64,000 nt of DNA from Thecaphora thlaspeos. Taxonomy: Eukaryota; Basidiomycota; Ustilaginomycetes; Urocystidales; Glomosporiaceae. Where the stretch lies: positions 434,001 through 498,000 of the forward strand of contig UWYS01000016.1 in the NCBI GenBank assembly GCA_900291925.1, in the 5' to 3' direction. Under the pieces are notes generated by a model. It did not search any database and was not told where the DNA came from. It saw only the letters and a program-made list of their open reading frames with translations. The position numbers and the translations under genes were made by a program. This document shows, piece by piece, positions 1-11,574 of the stretch. Numbering within the stretch: the first letter of the stretch is position 1; each line of letters opens with the position of its first letter.

Positions 1-111
1 TTCCTTTTGAATCCTATCCATCCTGACACACTGAACCTCGCTAAAGAGGTACACGCGCTACCTACACTGCACTGCACTGGCGCTTGCTCTGTTCCATCCG
101 ATGGACGAAGG

Positions 112-1738
112 ATGCCACGCCCTTCGCTCTTCACTCGGCCCTTGTTTGGCGAGCGTGCTGAGCACAGCTTCCAGCACAACCAGGCAGCCTACGTCTTCCT
201 CCGCAGCGGCGACGCCTACAGTCCATCGTCTGCGCCAGCCAGTTACTCGATCACACGCGTCGTCGTTCCTCTCGCCGCTCTGACGGCCCTTAGCACGCTC
301 GCCCTTTCCCTATACTTTCACGCCTTCTCCACCTTGTTCGTCTACCTCTCGCTCCTAGTCCTTGCCGCGCCGCTCGCCTCCCTCTTCCTCATCTCCGCCG
401 CTCGCTCCAGGGCAACGCTGCTCTGCGCTTCGTGCGCCTTGGTGCTGCTCTACATTGCCTCGATTCAGACCGCCCGCAATGCTCTGTCACCATACTCCTC
501 CGCGGCAGGCACCGCCGAGGCAAACCCGCATCGACGAGTCTTCATCGTATCCAACCTACACAACAACCAGGACGTCCTGCCCTTCTACTCGACGGCGCTC
601 CAGCAGCTCGTCTTACGGCTCGGTACAAACAACACGTTCGTCAGCATCTACGAGTCCCACTCCCAGGACAGCTCCAAGCGCATGCTCGCCGAGCTCGACG
701 TCCAGCTGCAGCAGCTCGGCGTACAGCGTAGGATCCTCATGGACGACAAGCAGGCAAAAGTGGGCATCGGCGCGCACCGCAACGGCAGAATCGACTTTCT
801 CTCCTACGTCCGCAACACCGCCATGGACCCCCTGCGCCAGCTGCAAAGCCAAGGGCAACGCTTCACCCACGTCCTCTGGATCAACGATGTCTACTTCAGC
901 CCTGACGCCATCCTCGACCTTCTCGACACCGACAATGGCAACTACGACCAAGTCTGCGCCCTCGACTTTATCGGCAACGGCTTCTACGATGTGTGAGTCC
1001 ACCCTCGGCTTCGAGCCGCTGCCAACTTGGCTGCAACGACAATCCGGAAACGCTGAGCGGCGCTGACGGCCCCACCAATCACACCCTTTCTCCAGCTGGG
1101 TAATGAGGGACACCGAGGGCAAGACGGGGATGCGACCATGGCCCTACTTCTCTGGGCAAAAGCAGATCAAAGGGCTGCTGAAACAAGAACCATTCCTCGT
1201 CAACGCATGCTGGAACGGCGCCACCGCTTTCAATGCAAAGTGGTTCACCGAACCTCGGTCTACGACCCGGCAGCTCTTTCGAGATCCTTCAAGACCCACC
1301 TCAACGGACGTCGGAGCGCCCAGTTCGGTGGATCAAGCAAGGCCGACGACCGATACGGAGCTGCGCGATGTCAACCCACAGGTCGTTGAGCCGCCGCTGA
1401 CGCTCCCGCTGCGCTTCCGGACCTCGCCGCGCTGCTTTTCGAGCGAGTGCCAGCTGACGTCATTTGACATCCATCGTGCCATGTCGCCCTTACGGCCTCG
1501 CATATGGATCAACCCTCGCGTCAAGGTGGCCTACGAGTATCGTACATTGCTGCAGCACGTCTTCCTAGAGCAGTGGTGGGTGGTGGCTCCCTGGCGGGTC
1601 TTCTGGAGGGACGGTTTGGGCATGGCGCTGCGTGGGCTGTACGAGACCTCGCCCGATCCGTGCGCGCCCTGGCAAGAAGGGTGGGCCGCACCCAATGCCA
1701 CATTGGCAGCCAGACCCTATGCGTTGTCGCGCCCCTAG
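112..1738 (+). CDS. CAP59-like alpha-1,3-mannosyltransferase, membrane-anchored
   Basis: Two exons, 112-992 and 1096-1738, joined by a GTGAGT..CAG intron of 103 bp, give about 507 residues. Three hydrophobic segments lie near residues 47-71, 74-96 and 102-120, followed by a lumenal domain that opens with VFIVSNLHNNQDVLP near residue 143. It continues with a WINDV motif near 256 (a likely nucleotide-sugar/metal site) and a CWNGATAF motif in exon 2. This order fits the cryptococcal CAP59/CMT1 mannosyltransferase family, Golgi enzymes that transfer mannose to surface polysaccharides. The reading frame is open back to the window edge, so the ATG at 112 is the first available start and not proven. 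The substrate cannot be read from the sequence. Confidence 0.72.
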
Positions 1739-1964
1739 AGCGGCATCGCGTCCGAAGAACGACACTCCTTGCACGCACTCTACTCTGAAATCGATACCAC
1801 TTCTCATCATGAGTCCACGCTAGATGCGCCCACCGGTGCATGTACATCTCAAGCACCACACGATCGCGGAGCTCTGTGTATCCTTTTGCTGCGACCAGGA
1901 TGCAGCAGAACGGGGCTGTGAGAAAGAAAAAAAAGTCTGCTTATGTAGCCTAGGCCCGCTTGGC

Positions 1965-2924
1965 GGAAACTGATAGGGACACGGATGCGATTCACTATAT
2001 TGGCACGGACAATTTGAGCGGGACTGAGAATTCCAAAATGTTCTGCCCCTTTTTTTTGAGGTGGAAGCTGGGACACCTTTTGGAATCTCCTGCCTGCTTC
2101 TGGTTGAGGCAGAGCCCAGCAAGACTCAAGGTGGTGGTGATGGCACAGGTACAAATGTATCTGGGTCACTGCACCCTAACTACAGTATCTTTCTTTTAAG
2201 TGATGCAAAGGTCTTCCCAGTTCTCCAAAAACCCTCTCAATCTGACTGAATGCAACCCTATGACAATCTCCCTGATGTACTGAGCACTGTGCAGGTTTAA
2301 TATGCCTAGTCAATCAAGTGATTGTGCTGCTAGGAGCACATGGGCTCAAGGCCTGGATTTAAAGGTGTTACACCCATATGTCTCTAGCTCTGTGACCACT
2401 GGACCATTTGAAGATTTTCACATTCTGTGACACTCTTCTTGTCCTTGTGAAGGCTATGAGGCTTGTAATGGCCAGCTTAGTCCAGCAGTTGAGCAGCCAG
2501 AAGCACATGGCTGTGTGGCAGAATATTTAGTGTGTTACACCCATGTGCCTCTAGCTCAGCAAGAATCTGCCTTGCCTGTACTCCTGTAGTTGCAAGGCAA
2601 TTGACCTGGGTGAGCTGCTCAACTGAGAGATGGGGGAGGGTTGGGTGGGTGGTTGCAGCACTTGCAGGATGGTTGTGTGTCAAGCAGCTGTGGAAGGTAA
2701 CCACTTGCCAGCTGCTGGTTCCATCCTCTCGAGCCAAGACCTCAAAGGGACAGCCTAGCTGCATGGTGTTGGTTTGCCGCTGCCACTCCTTGCCAACAAT
2801 AGCCCGATCTTAGAGCTGGCCTAGGGGTGGAGCTACCAAGGGTGCTCCCGATAACATTTTGGACCAAGAAATCCTGATTTGTCTGTGCCAATAGTGAATT
2901 GTGTCCGTGTCCCGATCAGTTTCC
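1965..2924. mobile_element. Non-autonomous DNA transposon with about 75-bp terminal inverted repeats
   Basis: The left end (1965-2042) reads GGAAACTGATAGGGACACGG and onwards. The reverse complement of the right end (2924 back to 2853) reads GGAAACTGATCGGGACACGG. The two stay alignable through ATTCACTAT, TGGCAC and TCCAAAATGTT. The flanks are CCGCTTGGC (1956-1964) and CCGCTTCGC (2925-2933), a 9-bp target duplication with one mismatch; a perfect CCGCTTGG also lies at 2933-2940. Long inverted repeats with an 8-9 bp duplication fit Mutator-like, hAT or KDZ families. No transposase frame is present in the 960 bp, so it is a MITE-like or deleted copy. Mismatches between the ends suggest some age. 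Confidence 0.7.
2365..2557 (+). repeat. Internal 26-bp direct repeat of the transposon
   Basis: The stretch 2365-2390 (GTGTTACACCCATATGTCTC and six more bases) recurs at 2532-2557 with two mismatches. Both copies lie inside the inverted-repeat element. Sub-terminal repeats of this kind are often transposase binding sites, but that role is an inference here. Confidence 0.55.
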
Positions 2925-3840
2925 CCGCTTCGCCGCTTGGGAAGCATACGTGTCGGCGTCAACACGCAGCACCGTAGTGCCAGATAAGAATCTCAGCCCG
3001 GCCATGTTTCTTGAGGCAAGTGCAAGGTCCAAGCGCCGCAACAGCATGGCCCGGCTTTGCAATCTTCTGCACGCAAGACTACTCAGTTAGTCATGGTTGA
3101 GGAAGCAGCTCCCGCACGTCGGCAGAGGAACCTTCGCTGCGCACCTTGGCCAAAAATGATATTTGCTGCTGCTTTGAGCGTGTTGTCGCTCGGTAAGTCG
3201 CTGCCTAGTATTCGCCGGACGCCGTCCCTGGCTGGGGCAACGGCCGGAATGCCACGGATCCGTCAATCTGCTCCCTGCAGAAAAGAGTACTCACCCCGCT
3301 GCGGCCATCTTCACAGTAAGTACATAGTTGAAAAGCGTTGTGGTGCTCTGTTGAGTGCTTCTGTGTGTCGACACCCAGCACCGAAAAACTGTGATACTCA
3401 GGTAGTAACATCCTTGCCTCCGGGACAGTAGATGCCATGGAGCGAACAAGAATGGTACTGCCGATAATGTCCGGTCTGCGGGGCCAGTCATGAGTGCCGG
3501 CACACCTTGAATCGAGAAGTCACCTTGTTCCAGAGAAGGTCAGCTATGCTACGAGACAGACGATGCCAGAAAAGAACGCCTGTCTTTATATGCAGGGAGC
3601 GGGAAAACGGGCGAGAAGAGTGCGTTGGAAAGGATGCGTGGTGGGAACGAAAGCTGAGGGACGTATGCTGGATGATCTGGGATGCTGGTAAGAGGTGTGG
3701 CGAGCCCCATGTCGGGACAGGTCGAATGCGATGCGCGAGATTGTAGGAGAAAGAACTTTAGGTCTTTGATCTGGTCTGCCAGCTAGCAGAGAGATGATCT
3801 TGATGACCCGAGATGAGGCGAGTGATAAACCAGGCCCAGC

Positions 3841-6800
3841 CTAGCTGTCGCCGCCCTGCTGGGCCACCATCTTGTCGTTTTTCTTGAGCCGCCTCAGCCG
3901 GACGCCGCTGCCGTCGAGCTCGTCCTGAGGCGGCGTGAAGTTCATGAAAGTCTTTTGCTTGCGAGGCGGCATCGAGACGCTCGAGGAGCCCATCGCACCG
4001 GCCGCCGAGGCAGCAGCGGCGACCCCAGGGCTCGACGGAGGCGAAGGGCCAAAGTCGTCGTTGACATAGCCGTTGTCGGATGGGGCGTCCGATCCCCTGC
4101 GTCCGCGCTCAAGGCTGCCCGAGGCCAGGTTCTGTCCATCACCCTCCATGCCGCCTTCGTCACCATCGTAGCTGGGAGGTAGCTGCGCAGCATCCTCAGT
4201 CCAGTAGACGACCGGCTGTACCGAGTTGGCGTAGCGAATGCCGTGCTTCTTGCAGTAAAAGCAGAAGGCGGCGAAAAAGGCGTTCTTGCGATAGAACCTC
4301 CGGCCCCAGTCCTGCCAGTTGTCCGAGTGCGTCATGCCGATGGTGCACTCGAACGAGTTCATGTAGTCGAGCGATTGGGGTACGATGGCCGTGCTCGGAA
4401 CAAACAGCCGCTCCGGCTCTGTCTGCAGCCAATGGATGATGTCGGCCTCGACCGCGTCGAGCTTCTCGAGCGGTGTGTCGTAGGCGAACTGCGCCGCGAT
4501 GCTCTCCCACATGTAGCCGGAGCGCCGCATGTTGGTGATGCTGGTGGCGGCGAGGATGGTGTTGGCGATGTAGACGTCCTGGTTGAGGTCGCTGACAAAC
4601 AGGCACGAGAGGAGCGACATACGCTTGACGACGAATACGGAGCCGTCGATTGAGATGCGGTCTCCCGTGTCGAACGGGTGCGTGACAAAAATGAAGATGA
4701 TGGAGTCGAACACGTTGGCCGCCGACGACTTGAAGATAAAGGCAAACGCGATCGCCAGCGAGTAGACGGTCGAGAGCAGCTTCGAGATGTCGACGTCGAA
4801 GATGGCCAGCGCCTCGAACAGGATCACGACAAACGCGAGGACAAGCATGATGACGTCGAGCTGGCCGACGGCGTGGTTGACGTCTTGCATCGACCTGCTG
4901 AGGAAGCGCCGCTCCTTGTAGACCTGGAGCACGGTGTTCTTAATCTCGGTCTGCGAGATGTCGCCGTTGCCGTCGCGGTCAAAGACCGAAAAGGCGTCCT
5001 TGGCCGCCTCCGGGTCCTTGTAGGCCACATTGAAGTCCGAGGGGACGAGATAGCTCCGCTTGTGCGAGCCGCGGTAGGCGATGAAGATGCCGCGCGCGAG
5101 CCGCTTAGCCTCGCTTGGGCTGTTGACGTCGGTGCCCACGCCGAGAGTCTCATTGTTGAGCAAGCCGAACGGGTCATTCATCGCGACGCGGGCCAGCGTG
5201 CTGGCCTGCGAGGCCGTCGTCCGGATCGACCGACCACCCCGAGTGGCGCTCGCAATGATCCGAGAGCGCCCATCGCCACGGGCGGGCGCCGAGCCTGCTT
5301 CCGGGACCGGCATCGCTGCCGCGATCTTTGCGCTACCACCAACAGACCCTTGGATGGGTCGCTTCTTGCTGTGCTTCTTGAGCCAGCTGCCCTTTGGCGT
5401 CGAGTTGCCGGAGGCGTGCGGGGCAGTGTCGCTGTCGTTGGCAAATTCGCTGGGGAACGTGGGCGTGGCAGCACCGCTGACCGTCGGCGAGCCGCGGGTC
5501 TCCGGACGCGCCGGGAGGCCGAAGTTGGAGAAGTTGTCGCGACCCTTGTGCTTAGGCTTGTGGTCGCGGAGATAGTCGAGCACCTTGAGCGTCTTTGCCA
5601 CCTTTGCAATGCGCTCGGCGTAGGCGCTCCGGTGGAACGACATGGCGATGTATCGGATAATGATCTTTTCGATGCAGATGGTCAGGATGAAGAAGAAGGC
5701 AAACTCGATCACCTGGTAGATGCGGTAGAGGTAGGCGGCGCGGCTGTTCTGCGAGTCGCTGCGGTTGTAGAGGTCGTAGATGGAGTTGAAGATGATCGCC
5801 CACGAGCCCCAGCTGAGCGCCGCGTAGAAGATCGGCTTGATGTAGCACTTGATGGCGTTAAAGTACTCGGCCAGGCTGAGAATCCTCTGGCTAGGCCGTC
5901 CCCAGATCAGCCGGATGACGCCCAGCATTGCCGTAGGGAAGAGCTCGATCAGGATGTGGAGCCACCTGTTACGATGCGAGGCGGGGATGCGAAGGAACGA
6001 GGTCAGCATGGCTGACGCGTGCATATTACGAACTCGAGCTGCGACTCGCTTTCGAGATCGATACTGCCAGAAGTTTCCGGGATAGCAAGGAGCAAGCACC
6101 GACTCGTCGTCGTCGTCGTCGTCCTGCTACTCCTTCTCTTCCCTTCGGTAGTACTCGCGAGGCATCACTGCTCTCGAGCGTGTTGTCCTGCCTAATCACG
6201 CTGATCCAAACTCAGACGGAAGGCAACGACGTCTCGGAAAGGAGTCGCACGGCGAGCATTGGAGTCATGAAGACTGACCAGTAAAGGTGCAGGTTGACGG
6301 CGGCCCAGATGAACCAGGCCTGAACATTGTCGGCGACGTAATCGCGGTGGGCGGCGTCGACGTCGGAGCTCGGGTTCTGGGACCGATAGACAAACTGGAT
6401 GACGACGACGGGGACGGCGAGGAGAATCGAGACGATCAGGTTGCCGACAAAGGTGACGGCGAGGAAGCGGATGATCTTCCAGAGGCTGAGCCTTCCCATG
6501 CGGACCTGCTTTGCCTGCTCCCTGTCAAAGCGGGCGACCTCTTCGACGTCTTCCTCGTCGCTCCAGTCAAAGTCGTCGTAGTCCTGGTCCCCCTCGCTGG
6601 ACATGTCGCTATCCCTGCGGATGAACTGGGGCCGACTGAAGGGCGCGGGAGAGGGACGGCTGCCACCGCCGCGGGGGAGGCGGTTGGTCTCGCGCGGAGG
6701 GTAGTCGGAGGCGCCGCCGAGGCCCTCTGGCTTGTCGAGATTCCTGGCACGGAAGTCGGCGAGCGGGTCTGTGATGTTGATCCGCTGAGGACCGGTGTCG

Positions 6801-7120
6801 GAACGGGAGCGGGTACCGGAAGGCAGCTGCTGCGAAGAGGTGTCGTTGTGCGAGGCGGACTCTGTGGTGATGGCGCTGCTGGGAGGCGAGGGGCCCTTGC
6901 CCTTCACGTTGACAGCGTAAGGATTGGCGCTGGCATTGGCGCTGCCGCTGCTGCTCGAATCTGCGTGATCGAGATTGTGCCTGGTGTGCGGATCCATTCT
7001 GTGTAGATTGGTGCGGCTAGCGTAGATGGGAGGCAGTCCGTCGGTGGGCATCTCGTAGGGCGGCGATGCCGGGCCGCGCAAACTCTCTGGGAAGGACTCG
7101 TGAGACTTTGATGGATCCAT
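3841..7120 (-). CDS. MscS-family mechanosensitive channel with EF-hand (Msy1/Msy2-like)
   Basis: Proposed exons are 7120-6279 and 5965-3841, giving 988 residues. A disordered, acidic N-terminal region of about 210 residues comes first. Hydrophobic segments follow near 216-244 and 268-300, with more towards residue 390. A canonical EF-hand loop (DRDGNGDISQTE) lies near 610-621. The MscS pore helix and beta domain (YSLAIAFAFIFKSSAANVFD, then THPFDTGDRI) occupy about 680-780. Fungal homologues sit in ER or cell-cortex membranes and act in calcium and hypo-osmotic responses. The 313-bp intron is long for this window. It was chosen because it joins NLHLYW to WLHILIELFP without a gap; its donor is GTCAGT and its acceptor AACAG. 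Confidence 0.82.
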
Positions 7121-8257
7121 GCTGGCTGGCTAGCGGCCACGCGCACCAATATCTACTCCGGGCAGATGAGATGGTGCTGTAGCTTGCACGAGATATCGAG
7201 CCAGGGGCAAGCGAGCGGAAGCGTTGGGGAGAGAAGGGGGTGTGTCGCGATGGTCCGGCCACAGCGACAGACTTGTTCGGACTGGTGTGTCTGTGTATAG
7301 GGCGGCAGCAGCGGCGGTCGCGGCACGGTCGAGGGAGGTGTTGGCGGTGGTGATGGTGGTGGTGATGGTGGTGGTGAAAGGCGGTGGCGAGAAAGGGGTG
7401 GTGGATCTGCTTCTCCGGTGGCCCGAGCGTGCGCCGTTTCGAGGGCGCTCGCTCGCTGGCTGCGTGTGACTTCATCGACGACGATAGCAGCCACCCTCAA
7501 ATTTCGAGGGGCGCTCACCCTCCATCGGCTAAGCGCCGAGGGCGCTCGCTCGCTGGCTGCGTGTGACTTCATCGATGACGATAGCAGCCACCCTCAAATT
7601 TCGAGGGGCGCTCACCCTCCATCGGCTAAGCGCCGAGGGCGGGCTGAAGCGCAGCGCAGCAGGCCCCGCCGCCGCGCATGGCTCGGCGCAGCTTCTTTTG
7701 CCATGCCCGGAGCAGCGCCTAGCTTCGTGCCGCACGGGAAAAGTCCCGCCAAAGAACAGTCCTAGCCTTCGGATCCGCTCGAGAAGCTCTGCTGGGAAAT
7801 GCCCGGTGGGCGAGAGCAACGCCCCGCCTCGCCTCCCCGCAGAGCCCTGTAAGCTGTTGGATCCGGGTGACCATTGTTGGAAGTGGGCCAGCTATGGTGA
7901 TCCGTACAGTAGCTTATGGACAAGATAGCCGTTGGCTCGCCAGGGTCACCCCAGGATGCGTTTGGAGTGTGCGGGCGTCGTGCTCTTGTGTGGTGTGCAT
8001 GCACTGAGAGGCCAAAGCGCAAGCCGCATCTTCTCGCCCGATACGCCCGGGGAAATTGATCGCCCGACAAGTCAGGGAGCGGGCGAGTCGCGGGATGGAT
8101 GACGACGCTAGGTCCGTGCCCTGTTAAGGAGCGGAGGGGGCGCACGGACCACGCGTCCTTTCCTGGCGCCTCTCTTCGGTCCCTCTCCACGGCTTCTTCC
8201 CTGACCTCACCACCCACCACAGATACCACCAACTTCCTTCATCCTCGCAACCGCAGC
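7121..8257. other. Divergent promoter region between the MscS channel and TRAPPC12-like genes
   Basis: This 1.1-kb interval lies between two divergent start codons. It holds GGT-rich tracts (7340-7380), a 97-bp tandem duplication (7441-7634) and GC-rich sequence without a convincing gene. Confidence 0.6.
7441..7634. repeat. 97-bp tandem duplication
   Basis: Two adjacent 97-bp copies, 7441-7537 and 7538-7634, differ at one base (ATCGACGACG versus ATCGATGACG). The next bases (GAGGGCG) start a third, aborted copy. The near identity points to a recent duplication, about 320 bp upstream of the channel gene start. Confidence 0.9.
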
Positions 8258-10123
8258 ATGGACGATCCCTACAGCCTCCCACCCTTGTTTCCTCCCTCGA
8301 TCGGCGCACCTCCTCCGACGTCGTCCGCAGCTGCATCACAGTCGTATCTCGACGCCTTCCAGCCCGCCTTCGTCGGTCCTACACCCGCATCCGCACCCAC
8401 GTCCACCATCCTGGCTTCCGATTCCAAACCACCAAAACCCACCACCTCCTCTCTCTTTCACGTCCCGGAACTTTACGACAGTCGACTGATGGGTCAGCTA
8501 CCCTCTACCGATCCGCTCTCGACGTTGCTCAATAAACACCTACCCGCCCACCTCCGTCCCCCCCGCGACCTCTCGGGGTCATGGACTCATGGTGATCCTT
8601 TCACGCCCAGCGCTCCATTCAGCGCATCGAGCGGCCTGGACAGTGTGGACGAAGGAGCGGTGGAAGAGGCGGTAAGGACCAATAGCTGGAGACGCATTGC
8701 GACGTTGGCGAGGTTCAAGATTGAAAACGCAGAGATGAAAGGGGGAGGAGGAGTAAGCGAGGTCCTCCAGTGGTGGACCATCAGGCTGCATGCTCTGGCG
8801 AGGCTGAGGCTGTACTCACTCATGCACACCGAGCTGGTGGGCTTGTGGGGCGTGCTCGAGAACGTAGAGGTGCCAGCTCCGGCGCCGGCGAAAGGTCAAT
8901 CTCTCCATTTCAAACTCGGCGCTTCCACCACCGCTTCTCCCCAACGGATGCGGACACGACGACCCGCCTCCTCGAGCAACGGCAACAACGACGTGAAGAG
9001 TAAGCTGCTCTCCAGCCCGCTGGTGCCCTTCAGCCTGAGGGTGATGAAGGCGAGAGAGGGCAAGTACAGAGGCGAGCTGACGGACGCCATCGATGCACAT
9101 GTCGAATTGATCGCATACTGCAAGATGTGGATCCGAAAGTGGCGCGCTGTGATCAAGAAAAAGGCGGGCCGAAGGGAGGATGGGGAGGAGCAGAGGAAAG
9201 AGGCAGAGAGACAGGAAGCGATATGGGTTGACAGAGCGACGAGGTTAAGCTTGGTCACTGCTTCGTTGCTGGCCGAGGCCAAGGTGAGTCTGCGTGCAGT
9301 GGTGCCGCTGTCGTCTCATTTCCCCGTCCTTACCTTGTTCCGGCGACAACTGACTAACGCTTCGCCCGCCTTGATCTCGACATCGACTCCGACGACTTCA
9401 GGACTACGCAAGCGCCACCTCCCTTCTCTCTCGCTTGGTTAGCTCGACGCTCCGCGCGTCCTCCACCTCTCCACGGGCGACGCACGTCGAGCTACTCTCC
9501 CATCTCGCCCGTCTTTACATCCAAGCGGGATCTCTCTCGACCGTCACTTCGCTCTTCGCCTCGGCCGGAGAGGTCTGCGACCGCCTCGAAATCGGAGCGG
9601 AAAAGCAGAGTGTATCTCGACTGGTGCTTGAAAACGAAGCGTTGCTCGCTACCTTCAGGGGCGAGCATAGAGAGGCGGAGAAAAAGTGGAGAGAGTGTGG
9701 AAAAGACGAGGCGGACGGAAAGGTCGACGAGGCAAACGAGGGGACCTTATGGAATGATCTGGCGGTTTCGGTGTTTTACCAAGGTCGACTGCAAGAGGTA
9801 CGTCCCTATCTCCTCCGCCGCATCAACTCAGATGCAGAACCGAGGACGCTCAGAAACCTGCCTCTCTCTCCCTCTCCCTCTCTCTCTCTCTACCTTGGCT
9901 TTCCTTTCTTCTCGCCGATGCGATACAGCCGGTGGATACGTTGGAGAACCTCCTCACCACTTCGCCTTCTAGCGTGTCGAGTGTCGAGCCGTTGCTCTTC
10001 AACCTCTGTACGCTGCACGAGCTGAGATCGGGAGATGCGGTGCGTGATAAGCGAAGAATCCTGGCGCTCGTTGGTCAGTGGGCGGGAGATGGAGCTGGAA
10101 CGAGCTGTTTGAAGCTTAGCTAG
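8258..10123 (+). CDS. TRAPPC12: TRAPPC12-like TRAPP complex subunit (TPR protein)
   Basis: Three exons, 8258-9283, 9402-9797 and 9929-10123, encode 538 residues. Both introns are GT..AG (GTGAGT and GTACGT donors) and interrupt between codons. The N-terminal 100 residues are Pro/Ser-rich. After that come a helical region (NSWRRIATLARFKIENAE) and TPR-like helices such as LLSHLARLYIQAGSLSTV. The protein ends in GQWAGDGAGTSCLKLS, close to the conserved GD..(S/T)xCLKL tail of metazoan TRAPPC12/TTC15. The family belongs to the TRAPP III-type tethering complex in ER-Golgi traffic. The start was taken at the ATG in GCAGCATGG because upstream in-frame sequence looks like leader. Confidence 0.75.
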
Positions 10124-10164
10124 ACGGTGGGAATGCAGAGAATGTATCAAGGGGAAAGAAAATA

Positions 10165-10195
<31 letters not shown>

Positions 10196-10206
10196 GGGGG
10201 GGGGGA
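10165..10206. repeat. (AG)n purine tract
   Basis: An AG dinucleotide run followed by a G run lies between the convergent 3' ends of the TRAPPC12-like and AP-2 sigma genes. Confidence 0.85.
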
Positions 10207-10271
10207 GCTAGTGTTATATGGTATGCTGTCGGCAAGATGTGATCGGCGGCTGAGTCGGGTAGAAGGTCGGG

Positions 10272-11116
10272 TCAATCTAGCTTTTCGACTAGATGCAAAA
10301 GGACGATGTGTGCCCGTGTGATACAAGTCAGCGGTTCTGTCTCGTCTGATCTCGAGATGACGACAAGGGGTGAGGGGGGCAAGGAAGGACCCACGTTGGT
10401 CCAAACGCGCCAGAACGACGTTTCTACTCGTCTCTTCAATCTCGCCTGCGAGGAAGACCTCGTCGAGTATCGCATAGACCTGTGACAGTGTCCCAGAGAG
10501 CAGAGGCCAGTCCGATGAGCTTGCATAGACCTTGCCGAAGGAAACCAGAGCAGGGACGGAGACTGACCTTGTAGAAGTTGAAGACGAGGTCCAGTTCGCA
10601 CACGTTTCCGAAGAACGCGTCTGAAGAAGCGACACGGTGAGCGTAGCGGGAGAGGTGAGCTCAGCCTATGGTCAGACGACGAGCGAGAAAGGGGAGAAGG
10701 GCGACGAGACTGTCAAACGCACCAAGCACCTCTACGAAGAGATGTATAGCCTCCAGGTAGGCCAACTCGTTATCACTTGTGTCTACGCAGACGCAGAAGA
10801 ACAGTCCAGCATACCGACGGTAGACGAGCTTATGATTCTTGTACTGTTGCCACTCGACATCGTTGGGTTGCGCAGCGGGACTTTGTCAATTCTGGCAATG
10901 CCTCCTCCGAACTCAGGACGCCATGCGAAGGGGGGAAGCATCTGAGCCGAAGAGACGTACCTCTACAAAGTTGCTCTGATACTTTTGGTCGCGCGGAGCA
11001 ATGAGACGGTGCACCTCGCCGCGCAAGCGCACCTTTTCGTCGTCGTCGTAGGGAACGTAGAACTTGGAGAGACGTGTTTTGCCTTGTCGATTCTGCACTA
11101 GGATGAAGCGGATCAT
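10272..11116 (-). CDS. APS2: AP-2 clathrin adaptor sigma subunit
   Basis: Five exons, 11116-10961, 10843-10723, 10620-10568, 10479-10395 and 10288-10272, give 143 residues, the usual family length. The product starts [20 protein letters not shown] and continues through [58 protein letters not shown] and [18 protein letters not shown]. It ends RLDQLEKLD. This is the longin-like small chain of the AP-2 tetramer that sorts cargo into clathrin vesicles at the plasma membrane. Introns are 117, 102, 88 and 106 bp. The last exon is only 17 nt and was placed because it restores the conserved LEKL(E/D) end. Confidence 0.95.
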
Positions 11117-11574
11117 TGGTGCGCTCGTCGTCGGGCCGTTGGGGTCGCTGTGGGGCGAGAGGTGGTGCGGTCGCGAGGGATCGAGGCAAGGCGGAGGCAA
11201 GGCGGAGCGAAGGCGGTTGGGATGAGAAGCAACAAAGGGAAGCCGCCAAGCTGTGAACCGTGCGTCGAGGCGCGGCGTGGCGTGTGGAGTGCAAAGAGGC
11301 GCGCGTTCCCGGCCGGTTGCAACGAAGGGGCGAAAGAGTGCCAGCGCAGCAGCGGCCGCGGACACGGGACCGGGACACGGACACCGCCACGGACACCGCC
11401 ACGGACACCGCCAGCGGGCGGGCCAGCAACGTCCCCCTCCGCTGTCCTTCGCTTCTCTCATCCAGCTCAGCTCAGCTCACAGCCTTCCTCCTTCCGCCAC
11501 CACACGCAGTTTCACGCTGCCCGCTCCCACCCTTTCTCTCCATTCGCCTTCACACACATCGCCTCCCATCTACC
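11117..11574. promoter_or_regulatory. Divergent promoter between AP-2 sigma and SEC72
   Basis: The 458 bp between the two start codons hold a short (GACACC)n-like run near 11380-11410 and a pyrimidine-rich leader before the SEC72 ATG. No TATA box was recognised. Confidence 0.5.

Larger units (their letters stand above)
1739..3840. other. Gene-free interval with a transposon remnant
   Basis: The interval separates the convergent ends of the CAP59-like gene and the MscS channel gene. It is richer in A+T than its surroundings. The inverted-repeat element at about 1965-2924 fills its middle. No convincing coding frame or RNA gene was seen in 1739-1955 or in 2934-3840. Confidence 0.6.

Noticed and set aside
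5594..5602. Third exact PACE-like TTTGCCACC
   Set aside because: It lies inside the MscS coding region and encodes ordinary residues there, so it is taken as chance.
4678..6015. Plus-strand frame of 445 codons
   Set aside because: Antisense shadow of the MscS channel gene.
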